The notes below the pieces were generated by a model. It made no database searches and was not told the origin of the DNA. It saw nothing but the letters and a program-made list of their open reading frames with translations. Made by a program: the position numbers and the translations under genes. This document shows, piece after piece, positions 19,774 through 31,974 of a stretch of 64,000 nt of DNA. Location: contig NZ_CP128355.1 of assembly GCF_038789205.1 (NCBI RefSeq), forward strand, positions 1,984,001 through 2,048,000, given 5' to 3'. The stretch is from Staphylococcus hsinchuensis. GTDB taxonomy: Bacteria > Bacillota > Bacilli > Staphylococcales > Staphylococcaceae. Every line of letters begins with the position of its first letter. Within the stretch, counting starts at the first letter, position 1.

Positions 19774-21045
19774 ATGTATCAAACAATTATTATAGGTGGT
19801 GGACCGAGTGGTCTTATGGCTGCAGCCGCCGCAAGCCAACATGATGATAATATTTTATTACTCGAAAAGAAAAAAGGACTCGGTCGAAAATTAAAAATCT
19901 CAGGTGGTGGTCGTTGTAATGTAACCAATCGCCTTCCCTATGATGAAATTATAAAAAACATCCCAGGAAATGGAAAGTTTTTATATAGTCCATTTTCAAT
20001 TTTTGATAATGAATCTATTATTCAATTTTTCGAATCGAGAGGCGTACGTCTGAAAGAAGAAGATCATGGTCGTATGTTCCCAGTTAGCAATAAAGCACAA
20101 GATGTTGTTGATGCCCTCATTGAAACCTTAAATCAAAATAACGTGTCAGTAAAGGAAATGGCTACTGTTTCGAACATTGAATATACAGATAACCAAACAT
20201 TCCAAGTACAATTAAATGATCAGACGCTATTTGAAAGCAAAAGCTTAATCATAGCTACAGGTGGGACAAGTGTCCCAAAAACAGGATCCACAGGTGATGG
20301 TTACAAATTCGCCCAACATTTAGGCCACACAATCACTGAGCTATTCCCTACTGAAGTACCGATTACTTCTTCTGAACCATTCATTACGAGCAAAAGAATG
20401 AAAGGTCTAAGTCTAAAAGATGTCAGGTTGTCTGTACTTAAGAAAAATGGTAAAAAACGTGTCACGCATCAAATGGACATGCTATTTACTCACTTCGGTA
20501 TAAGTGGCCCTGCCGCACTTCGCTGTAGTCAGTTTGTTTATAAAGAACAAAAATATCAAAAAAAGAAAGATATCCAAATGCAAATCGATGCATTTCCTGA
20601 TTTAAACGCTGATGAACTTGAATCAGAAATTCGACAACGTATCAATGCCACACCCGATAAATATATAAAGAATAGTTTACATGGATTAATAGAGGAAAGA
20701 TATTTATTGTTAATCTTAGAATATGCTGAGATTTCACAATCCTTAACCGGTCATCACATCTCAAAAACACAAATCGAACAAATAGTTAATTTATTTAAAG
20801 GCTTTACCTTTACAGTAAATGGCACTTTACCTTTAGATAAGGCATTTGTAACAGGTGGTGGCATTACACTTAAAGAAATCCAACCTAAAACAATGATGTC
20901 TAAAATAGTACCAGGGCTATATTTATGTGGCGAAGTTCTAGATATACATGGCTATACAGGTGGGTACAACATCACAAGTGCCCTCGTTACAGGTCATATT
21001 GCAGGGTCTAATGCAAGTCAATTTAAGCATGAAATTAACACATAA
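19774..21045 (+). CDS. ytfP: HI0933-like flavoprotein (YtfP), NAD(P)/FAD oxidoreductase
   Basis: 423 residues. The N-terminal FAD-binding motif is IIIGGGPSGLMAAAAAS; the family markers are KISGGGRCNVTN near residue 45, IATGGTSVPKTGSTGDGY and, near the C-terminus, CGEVLDIHGYTGGYN for FAD. The substrate of this BaiN/HI0933 group is mostly unknown. ATG at 19774 follows GGGAGGC. Divergent from murJ. Ends in a shared terminator with the rhodanese gene. Confidence 0.9.
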   Translation: MYQTIIIGGGPSGLMAAAAASQHDDNILLLEKKKGLGRKLKISGGGRCNVTNRLPYDEIIKNIPGNGKFLYSPFSIFDNESIIQFFESRGVRLKEEDHGRMFPVSNKAQDVVDALIETLNQNNVSVKEMATVSNIEYTDNQTFQVQLNDQTLFESKSLIIATGGTSVPKTGSTGDGYKFAQHLGHTITELFPTEVPITSSEPFITSKRMKGLSLKDVRLSVLKKNGKKRVTHQMDMLFTHFGISGPAALRCSQFVYKEQKYQKKKDIQMQIDAFPDLNADELESEIRQRINATPDKYIKNSLHGLIEERYLLLILEYAEISQSLTGHHISKTQIEQIVNLFKGFTFTVNGTLPLDKAFVTGGGITLKEIQPKTMMSKIVPGLYLCGEVLDIHGYTGGYNITSALVTGHIAGSNASQFKHEINT

Positions 21046-21048
21046 AAT

Positions 21049-21090
21049 AAATAGACCAGATGAAAACTCAATGTTTCATCTGGTCTATTT
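21049..21090. terminator. Bidirectional terminator between ytfP and the rhodanese gene
   Basis: A 17-bp perfect stem AAATAGACCAGATGAAA with an 8-base loop, flanked by A and T runs on both sides, in the gap between convergent genes. Confidence 0.92.
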
Positions 21091-21115
21091 TTATATTTAA
21101 AGTTTTAAACTTTTA

Positions 21116-21427
21116 TTAAATGCGGTCAATTTGAAGACCTTCGTCTCCCCATTCATCCATGCCACCTTCAACATTTACAGCATCGATACCATTTTGCTCT
21201 AAGTAGTTTGTTACTTGAGCACTACGTCCACCTGATTTACAAACGATATAATATTTTTCATTTTCACTGAAGTCACTTAAATGATCAGGAATTTGATTCA
21301 TCGGAATCGTTTTAGCACCTGGAATAATTCCCATCGCTGTTTCTTCTTCAGTTCTAACATCAATAATATTTACAGGATTTGAATTTAAAACTTTATTCTT
21401 TAATTCATCAACTGAAATAGTTTGCAT
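21116..21427 (-). CDS. Rhodanese-domain sulfurtransferase
   Basis: 103 residues, a single rhodanese domain. DVRTEEETAMGIIPGAKTIPM is the conserved CH2 stretch; the active-site loop is VCKSGGRS, so the catalytic cysteine is present. It probably carries persulfide sulfur in the cytosol. It follows leuS by 20 bases and likely lies on its transcript. Comparable to YtwF of Bacillus. Confidence 0.9.
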   Translation of the reverse strand: MQTISVDELKNKVLNSNPVNIIDVRTEEETAMGIIPGAKTIPMNQIPDHLSDFSENEKYYIVCKSGGRSAQVTNYLEQNGIDAVNVEGGMDEWGDEGLQIDRI

Positions 21428-21447
21428 AGTTAATTCCTCCTACTTCA

Positions 21448-23862
21448 TTATTTAGCTACGATATTTACTAGCTTCTGTGGAACTGCAATCACTTTTTTAA
21501 TATCTTTGCCTTCTATAGCCATTTTAACATTTTCTTCATCTAATGCGATCTGTTCCATTTCTTCTTTCGTAGCTTCTTTTGCTACTTTCACTTTCGCTCT
21601 CACTTTACCATTTACTTGGATAACGATTTCTACTTCATCATCTTCCAATAATGATTCATCATATGATGGCCACGGTTGATAAGTGATTGTTTCTTCATGG
21701 CCTAGACGTGACCATAATTCTTCAGCAATATGTGGCGCAATAGGTGCGAGCATTTTAACAAAGCCTTCAACGTATGGTTTATACAATTCATCTGCTTTGT
21801 AACAATCGTTGATAAATACCATCATTTGACTAATTGCGGTATTGAAGTTAAGTGTATCGAAGTCTTCAGTTACTTTTTTCACAGTTTGATGGTAGCTCTT
21901 ATCTAATGTCTTAGAGTGGTTATTAACAATTTTATCTGATAGTTCTCCATCTTCAGTAATCAACAATCTCCATACTCTATCTAAGAAACGACGTGAACCA
22001 TCTAAACCTTTTTCACTCCAAGCAATCGCCGCATCTAGTGGCCCCATAAACATTTCATATAAGCGTAAAGTATCGGCACCATGAGATTTAACGATATCAT
22101 CAGGGTTGATAACGTTACCCTTAGATTTACTCATTTTTTCATTACCTTCACCTAAAATCATACCTTGGTTAAATAGCTTTTGGAATGGTTCTTTCGTAGG
22201 TACAACACCTAAATCATAAAGTACTTTATGCCAGAATCTTGCATATAATAAGTGTAATACAGCGTGTTCTACACCACCGATGTATAAATCAACTGGTAAC
22301 CAATGTTTAAGTTTTTCTGGATCTGCTAACATCTTCTCGTTATTAGGGTCGATATATCTTAAGTAATACCAACAGCTACCTGCCCATTGTGGCATTGTGT
22401 TCGTTTCACGACGCCCTTTCATACCAGTCTTTTCATCTACGACATTTACAAAGTCATCAATGTTAGCAAGTGGTGATTCTCCTGTACCTGAAGGTTTGAT
22501 TTCATCTGTTTCAGGTAAAAGTAGTGGCAATTCATCTTCAGGAACTGTTGACATAGAGCCATCTTCCCAATGGATTACTGGAATAGGCTCACCCCAATAT
22601 CTTTGACGACTGAATAACCAATCTCTTAATTTATAGTTGACTTGTCTCTTGCCGGCACCTTTAGCTTCAAGCAATTCAATTGCTTTAGTGATTGCCTCAT
22701 CATTATATAATCCATTGAGCTCTCCTGAGTTCACGTGTGGGCCATCACCTGTGTAAGCTTCTTTCGATAAATCTCCACCTTCAATCACTTCAACGATTGG
22801 AAGATCAAAAGCCTTAGCAAATTCATAATCTCTCTCGTCGCCACCAGGTACTGCCATAACAGCACCCGTACCATATGAAGCAAGTACATAATCTGCAATC
22901 CATATTTGAACTTTTTCTCCTGATAATGGGTTAACTGCATAAGCTCCTGTGAAGACGCCTGTTTTTTCTTTAGCTAAACCAGTTCTTTCTAAATCTGATT
23001 TTTTAGACGCTTCGTTTTGATAATCTTCAACTGCTGCTTTCTTATCTTCTGTTGTAATTTCATTCACAACTTCATGTTCTGGGCTTAACACTAAGAAAGA
23101 AGCACCATAAATCGTATCTGGACGTGTGGTAAAGACTTCAATATCCTTATCTGAACCCTCTACATCGAAAGTAACACTCGCACCTTCAGAACGTCCAATC
23201 CAGTTACGTTGCATATCTTTTAATGATTCAGGCCAGTCTAAATCATCTAAGTCTTCTAATAAACGGTCAGCATATTCTGTTATTTTTAATACCCATTGTT
23301 TCATCGGTTTTCTATAAACAGGATGACCACCACGTTCAGAGACACCATCTACTACCTCTTCGTTTGATAGTACTGTGCCAAGGGCCGGACACCAGTTCAC
23401 GGCTACTTCATCTACATAAGCAAGTCCTTTATTATAAAGTTGAATAAAAATCCATTGTGTCCATTTATAATATTCTGGATCCGTTGTGTTTACTTCTCTA
23501 TCCCAATCATAACTAAAACCTAATTCTTTAATTTGTCTCTTAAATGTTTGAATATTTTGTTGCGTAAACTCTCGTGGATCATTACCAGTATCTAAGGCGT
23601 ATTGTTCAGCAGGTAAACCAAATGCATCCCATCCCATCGGATGTAGCACATTATAACCTTGCATACGTTTATAACGTGAAATAATATCCGTTGCTGTGTA
23701 ACCTTCAGGATGTCCTACATGTAAACCAGCTCCTGATGGATAAGGAAACATATCTAAAGCGTAGAATTTCTTTTGTCCAAGTTGATCATTGGTCTTAAAA
23801 GTTTTATGTGTTTCCCAATAATCCTGCCATTTTTTCTCGATTTGATTATGATTGTAATTCAC
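21448..23862 (-). CDS. leuS: Leucyl-tRNA synthetase
   Basis: 804 residues, full length. Class I synthetase: HIGH motif as HVGH in [18 protein letters not shown], the editing (CP1) domain with TTRPDTIYG, and KMSKSKGNV. The C-terminal anticodon-binding domain ends [13 protein letters not shown]. It charges tRNA-Leu. A T-box leader lies immediately upstream, so uncharged tRNA-Leu controls its transcription. Confidence 0.98.
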   Translation of the reverse strand: MNYNHNQIEKKWQDYWETHKTFKTNDQLGQKKFYALDMFPYPSGAGLHVGHPEGYTATDIISRYKRMQGYNVLHPMGWDAFGLPAEQYALDTGNDPREFTQQNIQTFKRQIKELGFSYDWDREVNTTDPEYYKWTQWIFIQLYNKGLAYVDEVAVNWCPALGTVLSNEEVVDGVSERGGHPVYRKPMKQWVLKITEYADRLLEDLDDLDWPESLKDMQRNWIGRSEGASVTFDVEGSDKDIEVFTTRPDTIYGASFLVLSPEHEVVNEITTEDKKAAVEDYQNEASKKSDLERTGLAKEKTGVFTGAYAVNPLSGEKVQIWIADYVLASYGTGAVMAVPGGDERDYEFAKAFDLPIVEVIEGGDLSKEAYTGDGPHVNSGELNGLYNDEAITKAIELLEAKGAGKRQVNYKLRDWLFSRQRYWGEPIPVIHWEDGSMSTVPEDELPLLLPETDEIKPSGTGESPLANIDDFVNVVDEKTGMKGRRETNTMPQWAGSCWYYLRYIDPNNEKMLADPEKLKHWLPVDLYIGGVEHAVLHLLYARFWHKVLYDLGVVPTKEPFQKLFNQGMILGEGNEKMSKSKGNVINPDDIVKSHGADTLRLYEMFMGPLDAAIAWSEKGLDGSRRFLDRVWRLLITEDGELSDKIVNNHSKTLDKSYHQTVKKVTEDFDTLNFNTAISQMMVFINDCYKADELYKPYVEGFVKMLAPIAPHIAEELWSRLGHEETITYQPWPSYDESLLEDDEVEIVIQVNGKVRAKVKVAKEATKEEMEQIALDEENVKMAIEGKDIKKVIAVPQKLVNIVAK

Positions 23863-23882
23863 AACTTTTCCTCCTATTCATT

Positions 23883-24062
23883 AAAAAAACACCTCAAACT
23901 ATTAAGCATTTAGCAGGGACGACTGTGCCGCGTTACCACCCTGATTCACATATTTGATGTGCACTCGTTTGGATTAATAGTTAGAGATGTTTGTCATTCA
24001 CTTATTCCTGGCAAGTTCACTTAATGCCGAACGCTAGATTCCACCATCACTAGCTCTCTTTA
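23883..24062 (-). promoter_or_regulatory. T-box leader of leuS
   Basis: On the minus strand, stem I begins AGAGAGCTAGTGATGGTGGA, and the conserved T-box bulge reads GGGTGGTAACGCGG at 23928-23941. A potential terminator pairing (TTAATAGTT with AACTATTAA upstream) is followed by a run of T just before the leuS ribosome site. Leucine specificity is inferred from the downstream gene; I could not fix the specifier codon. Confidence 0.9.
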
Positions 24063-24209
24063 GAACAGCAATCAAGCTACTACTCCTATCATAAATAATT
24101 CTATTTTAAAAATACTTTTATTTCAAGTCATTCAAACGGAAAATACTTCTACCTTGGAATATTTAATAAATTATCATATTCATTTTTAGTCTAGTTATTT
24201 CTCAATAAT

Positions 24210-25385
24210 TTATGATTTGATTTGTGAGTCTAATTTTCTATCAAATATAAATAAGAAAAATAACGCAATAACCAATAATCCAATCATCGATAAGAACATT
24301 GTCGACATATTAAACACATCTACAACGACACCACCAATGAGGGGACCAAAGGCCTTCCCTACAGTAGAAGCAGAGTTAACATATCCTTGGAATGCTCCTT
24401 GTTTACCTTCAGGAGCTAAGTGGTTTGCAATTGTTGGTACTGCAGGCCAAACGAACATTTCACCAATAGTTAATATAATCATACCTACTAAGAACACACT
24501 AAATTGTTCTGCAAAACTAGTAATGAAAAATGACAGAATAAATACGCCAATACCTACAAACATTTGATATTTCAAATTACCTTTTAACAGTCGGACTACG
24601 GGTGTGATAATAGGTTGTGCAATGAGTATCATGATACCATTAACCACCCACAATAAACTATATTGACTCATAGAAATGTCTATTTCCTGTGTGAAGGAAG
24701 CGATTGTACTTTCCCATTGAATGTAGGCAATCCAACAGATACTGAACATCACACATAATAGTACTAAAGCGATGAAACGTGTCCTATTTTCCTTTGAAAA
24801 TAAACTAAATGCATCTTGGTGTTTAACTTTAAAGTCTATACTTAAATTAAATTGAGTAATAGCTACAATCGCAAAGGCTACATACATTACGAGATTCGCA
24901 ATAAAAATATAGTTAAAACTAAGCTCAGCTACGAAACCACCTGTAGCTGCTCCAATTGCCACACCTAAATTTTGAGCTAAATAAATTGCATTAAACGTTT
25001 GGCGCCCGCCTTGTGGCCAAACAGCCCCCGCTAACGCATAAATAGCAGGTACAATCATACCGCCACCAAACCCTAATGCAACTAACCAAACTGCGTACCA
25101 CGGCCAACCGTGAAAGAAATTCAATAATGTTGTACTCGTTAAACAAATCACTGTCCCTATTAATATCGTTCGATAACCACCAAGTTTATCGAAAAGATTG
25201 CCTCCCAAGAGGTTGCCTACAACCATACCAAATGAATTTATCATTAGAACAAGACCAGCGACTGTCAAACTCTTATGCAATTCCTCATTCATATAAATTG
25301 TGTTTAGCGGCCAGAGAAAACTCGATCCAGTGATATTTAATGCCATACCAATAACCAACCACCAAACTGATTTAGGCATGTTCAT
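24210..25385 (-). CDS. Major facilitator superfamily transporter
   Basis: 391 residues with 12 predicted membrane helices. MFS marks are NLLGGNLFDKLGGYRTI (loop 2-3 motif) and a second-half repeat near GEMFVWPAVPTIANHLAPEGKQGAFQGY written here in pieces: GEMFVWPAVP, NHLAPEGKQGAFQGY. It resembles drug/peptide exporters of the YttB group. ATG at 25385 follows GGGGGAT. The substrate cannot be told. Divergent from ytqA. Confidence 0.85.
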   Translation of the reverse strand: MNMPKSVWWLVIGMALNITGSSFLWPLNTIYMNEELHKSLTVAGLVLMINSFGMVVGNLLGGNLFDKLGGYRTILIGTVICLTSTTLLNFFHGWPWYAVWLVALGFGGGMIVPAIYALAGAVWPQGGRQTFNAIYLAQNLGVAIGAATGGFVAELSFNYIFIANLVMYVAFAIVAITQFNLSIDFKVKHQDAFSLFSKENRTRFIALVLLCVMFSICWIAYIQWESTIASFTQEIDISMSQYSLLWVVNGIMILIAQPIITPVVRLLKGNLKYQMFVGIGVFILSFFITSFAEQFSVFLVGMIILTIGEMFVWPAVPTIANHLAPEGKQGAFQGYVNSASTVGKAFGPLIGGVVVDVFNMSTMFLSMIGLLVIALFFLFIFDRKLDSQIKS

Positions 25386-25492
25386 GCATTAATCCCCCTT
25401 TTTGTTTAATTTTCCAACTATACGATAAACACTATACCATTAAAATATGTTAAAATCTTTACTTAGAATCGATTTAGAAAGGAAAATGTTAT

Positions 25493-27003
<1,511 letters not shown>

Positions 27004-27041
27004 AAAGAAGAGTCTGGGACATTAGTCTTTCAGACTAAAAT

Positions 27042-27086
27042 AAAATCGATGATTTTTACTGTGAAAATGTAAAAATCATCGATTTT
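27042..27086 (+). terminator. Terminator after ytqAB
   Basis: A 17-bp stem (AAAATCGATGATTTTTA and complement) with an 11-base loop and a T run, following a smaller AGTCTG/CAGACT hairpin at 27011-27036. Confidence 0.85.
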
Positions 27087-27111
27087 TCTATTATTATCAA
27101 ATTGATTAGAC

Positions 27112-27272
27112 GAGTCTGAGACAAAAATAGGTGTCTCAGACTCTTTGTCAATTTGGCAGTAGATGTCTGAATTGAAAATACGCTTATATCAAGCTTTTTT
27201 CAATCCTAGTCATCCTTGCCGGGGATGGACTACGAAATCTTTATTAAAAATTCGATTTCTGTCACTCTCCCG
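27112..27272 (-). repeat. Interspersed intergenic repeat, copy B
   Basis: Inverted relative to copies A and C. It keeps the same core and also the TGAGACA hairpin (27112-27145), which with flanking T's can terminate rot. With the two hairpins above it accounts for the 27004-27311 gap. Confidence 0.85.
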
Positions 27273-27311
27273 TTTTTATTGTGTACTGAGATAACGTGAA
27301 CTCATATTCTG

Positions 27312-27713
27312 TTATAAACCTAAGATAAGATTGATATTGTTTTGAAGGTTAGTTGATTTGTTTTTAATTTCAGTTTTAAACTGATTTAAAAGTGCTTCTC
27401 TCTTTTCTTTAAGATCTTCATTGAAATGAATAATTACTGTTCTTTCGTCATCTTGTGGTCTTTCTTTAATAACCCAGTCTTTTTCCACAAGATTATTGTA
27501 AGTTCTTGTTCTCTTATACGATTTTACTGGAACAAAACTATCCATCTCTTTCAACGTCATAGAACCTTCTTTCCATAAAGTTAAAAGAATAAGCACTTCT
27601 TCTTTCGACATATTGTAGTCACTGATAACCCTATTAAACACGCTATCAATGTCACTCATTATCATCTCAAGTTTCAATACACCTTCAATATCATCTCTGA
27701 GTTTCTTTCCCAT
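27312..27713 (-). CDS. rot: Rot-type SarA-family transcription regulator
   Basis: 133 residues from the ATG at 27713, which follows GGGGGAAGA. Winged-helix protein of the SarA/MarR family: EEVLILLTLWKEGSMTLKEM, then KSYKRTRTYNNLVEKDWV (recognition helix and wing) and RPQDDERTVIIHFNE. These match S. aureus Rot (KPYKRTRTYNNLVELEW) as I recall it, and the position between leuS and the lysophospholipase gene is the same. In S. aureus Rot represses toxins and activates surface proteins and is held down by RNAIII; that role is inferred here. Confidence 0.88.
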   Translation of the reverse strand: MGKKLRDDIEGVLKLEMIMSDIDSVFNRVISDYNMSKEEVLILLTLWKEGSMTLKEMDSFVPVKSYKRTRTYNNLVEKDWVIKERPQDDERTVIIHFNEDLKEKREALLNQFKTEIKNKSTNLQNNINLILGL

Positions 27714-27852
27714 AAATCTTCCCCCAATTGCAATTAATATTAACATGTAAATTCATATTGCTTAGCCATTCCCATAAATGATGTACTACATAAATTGTCA
27801 AAGTATTTAAAATAATATGAATTATACAAATAGTTTAAGGTTAAAATTACAA

Positions 27853-28899
<1,047 letters not shown>

Positions 28900-29069
28900 T
28901 TATTTATAGTATTTTCACGTGAATTTTTATGATTATTTTTTACGAATGTAATTTAACGCTATTGAGTTGCGAGGAACCCTTTTGCTTTTGAATATATAAC
29001 GCGATATTCGTTCATCAATGAAATTAATCAATAGTATTGTCAATTGAAAATGGTTTTTTCGTAATATAA

Positions 29070-29102
29070 AAAAACCAACTACCTTATTTCGGTAGTTGGT
29101 TT
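29070..29102 (-). terminator. Terminator after the lysophospholipase-like gene
   Basis: AAACCAACTACC and GGTAGTTGGTTT form a 12-bp stem followed on the minus strand by a long T run. The 28865-29069 stretch between it and the ldh leader shows nothing recognisable. Confidence 0.9.
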
Positions 29103-29124
29103 GCTATATATGTGCTTTGATATA

Positions 29125-29949
29125 TTAATTTGGTTGATTTTCATCATCGATAATAAAACCATTATGACTTGCACTGTTATTTAAAAATGCAAGTACGTAT
29201 CTCATGACATCATCACGTTCAGGTTCGTTATGTACTTCGTGATATAAACCTTTCCATACTTTAAAGTAAAGCTCATCTGTATCTACTTTATCTTTAACTA
29301 ATTTCATTACTTCAGTATCCGCAATTTTATCTTCCGTTCCGTACATGAGTAATAACGGAATCGGATTAATATCTGTTAAATGTGATACGGTATCTCGCAT
29401 TGTTTCGGTTAATTGTTTATACCAATGATATGTAGCTTTCTGTAACATTAATTCATCTTCATAAGTTTCTTCTAACACTTCTTCGTTACGTGTGAGTTCA
29501 TCGATTGAAACGCCTACTTTAAAGCGTTTGTTTTTTGTCATTTTGCCTGCATTAGCGATAATTTTATCTTTTCTCGTTTTATAACCTTTTTTAAATTCTA
29601 AGAGAGGAGAAATTAACACAACTCCTTCGATGGGAACATCAACTTTTTCTAATAAGTTAAGTATAATTAAGCCACCTAAACCTACACCTAAGACGTATGT
29701 TGGGATTTTATATTCGTTCGCAATTTTAATCCACTCTAAAAAATGTTCATGATATTCATCGAAATCTCTAATTAATCCTTTATCTGAACGTGGTGTTTGC
29801 CCTTGTCCTGGTAAATCACCCATGATAACGTGGTAGCCATTTCGACGTAGCATTGTGATCACATACGCATATCGACCTGTATGTTCAAGCATGTTATGTG
29901 CAATAACCACAACACCTTTGGCTTCTTTTTCAGTTTCCCATTTCCACAT
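29125..29949 (-). CDS. Alpha/beta hydrolase, lysophospholipase-like (YtpA group)
   Basis: About 274 residues with start chosen at MWKWETEKEAKG (ATG 29949), the N-terminus of the family. Serine-aminopeptidase/monoglyceride-lipase fold: VVVIAHNMLEHTGRY (oxyanion region), GDLPGQGQTPRSDKG, the nucleophile elbow as LGVGLGGLI, where the usual Ser of GxSxG reads Gly-Val-Gly-Leu-Gly, and a late YGTEDKIADTEV Asp and GLYHEVHNEPERDD His. The missing elbow serine is also seen, as far as I recall, in the S. aureus counterpart, so catalysis is uncertain. Confidence 0.85.
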   Translation of the reverse strand: MWKWETEKEAKGVVVIAHNMLEHTGRYAYVITMLRRNGYHVIMGDLPGQGQTPRSDKGLIRDFDEYHEHFLEWIKIANEYKIPTYVLGVGLGGLIILNLLEKVDVPIEGVVLISPLLEFKKGYKTRKDKIIANAGKMTKNKRFKVGVSIDELTRNEEVLEETYEDELMLQKATYHWYKQLTETMRDTVSHLTDINPIPLLLMYGTEDKIADTEVMKLVKDKVDTDELYFKVWKGLYHEVHNEPERDDVMRYVLAFLNNSASHNGFIIDDENQPN

Positions 29950-30131
29950 AATCCTTTGGTCCCCTTTTTGTAAATTTTTCAATGTCTTTATTGTATCAAA
30001 TCATATCAACCGATTTCCATTTAAAGCATGGTAATTTTTAATCTAATTTGTTCTGAATTTAAAAAATATTGTTATTATTGTGAAAAGAGTGTTATTGTGT
30101 ATTTTGTAAAAAATTACGTAATATATTTTTA

Positions 30132-30145
30132 TGAGAACGATTTCA
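30132..30145 (+). promoter_or_regulatory. cre (CcpA) site upstream of putA
   Basis: TGAGAACGATTTCA agrees with every fixed position of the consensus TGWNANCGNTNWCA. It lies about 70 bases before the putA start and just upstream of the likely -35/-10 region (a TATGAT/GATAAT box at ~30172-30178). Carbon catabolite repression of proline use is expected in staphylococci. Confidence 0.7.
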
Positions 30146-30212
30146 TTACATTTAGATTCATGCTACACTATATGATAATATAGAGTAGTAGCAGGAATGG
30201 GAGGAATTTTAT

Positions 30213-31214
30213 ATGCCAATTGTGAAAGATTTTTTCATAGGTTTATCGAATAGTACAATTTTAAATGAAACAGCTAAGGAAATTGGTCCTTTACTAGGAG
30301 CAAAGAAAGTTGTTGCAGGTAACACGATTGAGTCTTTGATAGAGACTACAGAACGTTTAAACAATAAGGGGATAACTGTTACTGTTGATTGCCTAGGCGA
30401 ATTTGTTTTGACTACAGGAGAAGCAATTAAAGCTAAAGACCAAATTCTCGAAGTTATGTATGCGATGTATAATCACAATCTTGATGGTCATATGTCAATT
30501 AAATTAAGCCAACTTGGTTCTGAATTTGACCTTGAACTTGCCTACCAAAACCTACGAGAGATTTTATTAAAAGCAAACGAATTTAATAATATGCATATCA
30601 ACATTGATACTGAGAAATACGATAGCCTATTTGACATCACACAAGTACTCGACCGATTAAAAGGCGAATTTAAAAACGTTGGTACAGTGATTCAAGCATA
30701 TTTATATAAAGCTGATGCTTTAATTGAGAAATATCCTGAACTTCGTTTACGAATGGTTAAAGGGGCTTATAAAGAAGCAGAAAACATAGCTTATCAAACG
30801 AAAGAAGAAATTGATGAAAATTACATACGCTTAATCGAAAAAAGATTATTAACAGCCAAAAATGTAACGTCAATTGCTACACATGACGACAAAATTATCA
30901 CACAAATCAAACAATTCATTAAAGATAATAATATCGAGAAAGACAGATATGAATTCCAAATGTTGTACGGTTTCCGTTCTGAATTAGCAGAAGAAATCAA
31001 AAATGAAGGTTACAACTTCTGTATTTATGTACCATTTGGTGATGATTGGTTCAGCTACTTTATGCGTAGACTTGCTGAAAGACCACAAAACTTAAACCTT
31101 ATGTTTAAAGAACTTACAAAACCACAATCACTTAAACGTATTGGAATTGTAGCATCTGGTGTGACAACAGTCGGAGTAGCTTCAACATACTTAGTAAAAG
31201 CTTTAAGAAAGTAA
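30213..31214 (+). CDS. putA: Proline dehydrogenase
   Basis: 333 residues. A FAD-linked TIM barrel that oxidises proline to pyrroline-5-carboxylate and passes electrons to the respiratory chain. Motifs: TVDCLGEF, LRMVKGAYKE, SIATHDDK and, at the C-terminus, YVPFGDDWFSYFMRRLAERPQN, the proline-binding YxxRRxxE region. It is the single-domain Gram-positive form; the P5C dehydrogenase partner is not in this window. ATG follows GGGAGG. Confidence 0.96.
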   Translation: MPIVKDFFIGLSNSTILNETAKEIGPLLGAKKVVAGNTIESLIETTERLNNKGITVTVDCLGEFVLTTGEAIKAKDQILEVMYAMYNHNLDGHMSIKLSQLGSEFDLELAYQNLREILLKANEFNNMHINIDTEKYDSLFDITQVLDRLKGEFKNVGTVIQAYLYKADALIEKYPELRLRMVKGAYKEAENIAYQTKEEIDENYIRLIEKRLLTAKNVTSIATHDDKIITQIKQFIKDNNIEKDRYEFQMLYGFRSELAEEIKNEGYNFCIYVPFGDDWFSYFMRRLAERPQNLNLMFKELTKPQSLKRIGIVASGVTTVGVASTYLVKALRK

Positions 31215-31228
31215 AATAAGTCAAAATG

Positions 31229-31270
31229 ATGCCCATCAAAGGATTTTAATTAAAACCTTTTGATGGGCAT
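31229..31270 (+). terminator. Terminator after putA
   Basis: Near-perfect stem ATGCCCATCAAAGG with its complement, 14 bases after the stop, ending in an AT-rich run. Confidence 0.88.
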
Positions 31271-31393
31271 ATTATATTGATTAACGTCATGATGTAATGG
31301 AGACCTTTATCCCCTCTTATGATCGTCATATATATTTATTACACGATAAAAATTTAACCGTTATTCCAAAATTCAAAGTAAGATAAAATAACT

Positions 31394-31440
31394 AAAAAAC
31401 GATGATTTCTATTTTAATATGATAGAAATCATCGTTTTTA
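31394..31440 (-). terminator. Terminator of the rib operon
   Basis: AAAAACGATGATTTCTATT and its near-complement form a long stem with A/T flanks, about 65 bases beyond the ribH stop; it may serve both strands. Confidence 0.82.
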
Positions 31441-31503
31441 TTTTATCTGAATATAGAACAAATCAGATTTACATCATTTTTATTCTAATTAAAACTGAAT
31501 AGT

Positions 31504-31962
31504 TTAAATTTCTTTTAATAAGTTAGCCATTTCGATTGCACTTACTGCTGCTTCGGCACCTTTATTGCCTGCTTTTGTACCTGCACGTTCAACTGCTTGT
31601 TCAATGTTTTCAGTAGTTAAGATACCAAAAATGACTGGTGTATCAGTTACATCATTTGCTTTAGAAACACCTTTCGCAACTTCATTACATACATAGTCAT
31701 AATGTGAAGTAGCTCCGCGAATGACACAACCTAATGTAATAACTGCATCATATTCACCTTTTTGTGCAAGCTTTCTAGCTACTAACGGAATTTCAAATGC
31801 TCCTGGTACGTATGCAACGTCAATATTTTCTGATGGTACTTCATGGCGAATAAGTGTATCTTTCGCTCCATCTAATAAACGATTTGTAATAAAGTCGTTA
31901 AATCTACTTACTACTACCGCTACTTTTAAATCTGATCCTATTAATTTACCTTCAAAATTCAT
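31504..31962 (-). CDS. ribH: 6,7-dimethyl-8-ribityllumazine synthase
   Basis: 152 residues, full length. Forms lumazine from 5-amino-6-ribitylaminouracil and dihydroxybutanone phosphate, in a 60-subunit capsid in Bacillus. [44 protein letters not shown] and [14 protein letters not shown] are all diagnostic. Last gene of the ribD-ribE-ribBA-ribH operon; starts 12 bases after ribBA. Confidence 0.98.
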   Translation of the reverse strand: MNFEGKLIGSDLKVAVVVSRFNDFITNRLLDGAKDTLIRHEVPSENIDVAYVPGAFEIPLVARKLAQKGEYDAVITLGCVIRGATSHYDYVCNEVAKGVSKANDVTDTPVIFGILTTENIEQAVERAGTKAGNKGAEAAVSAIEMANLLKEI

Positions 31963-31974
31963 AATGTTTTCCTC

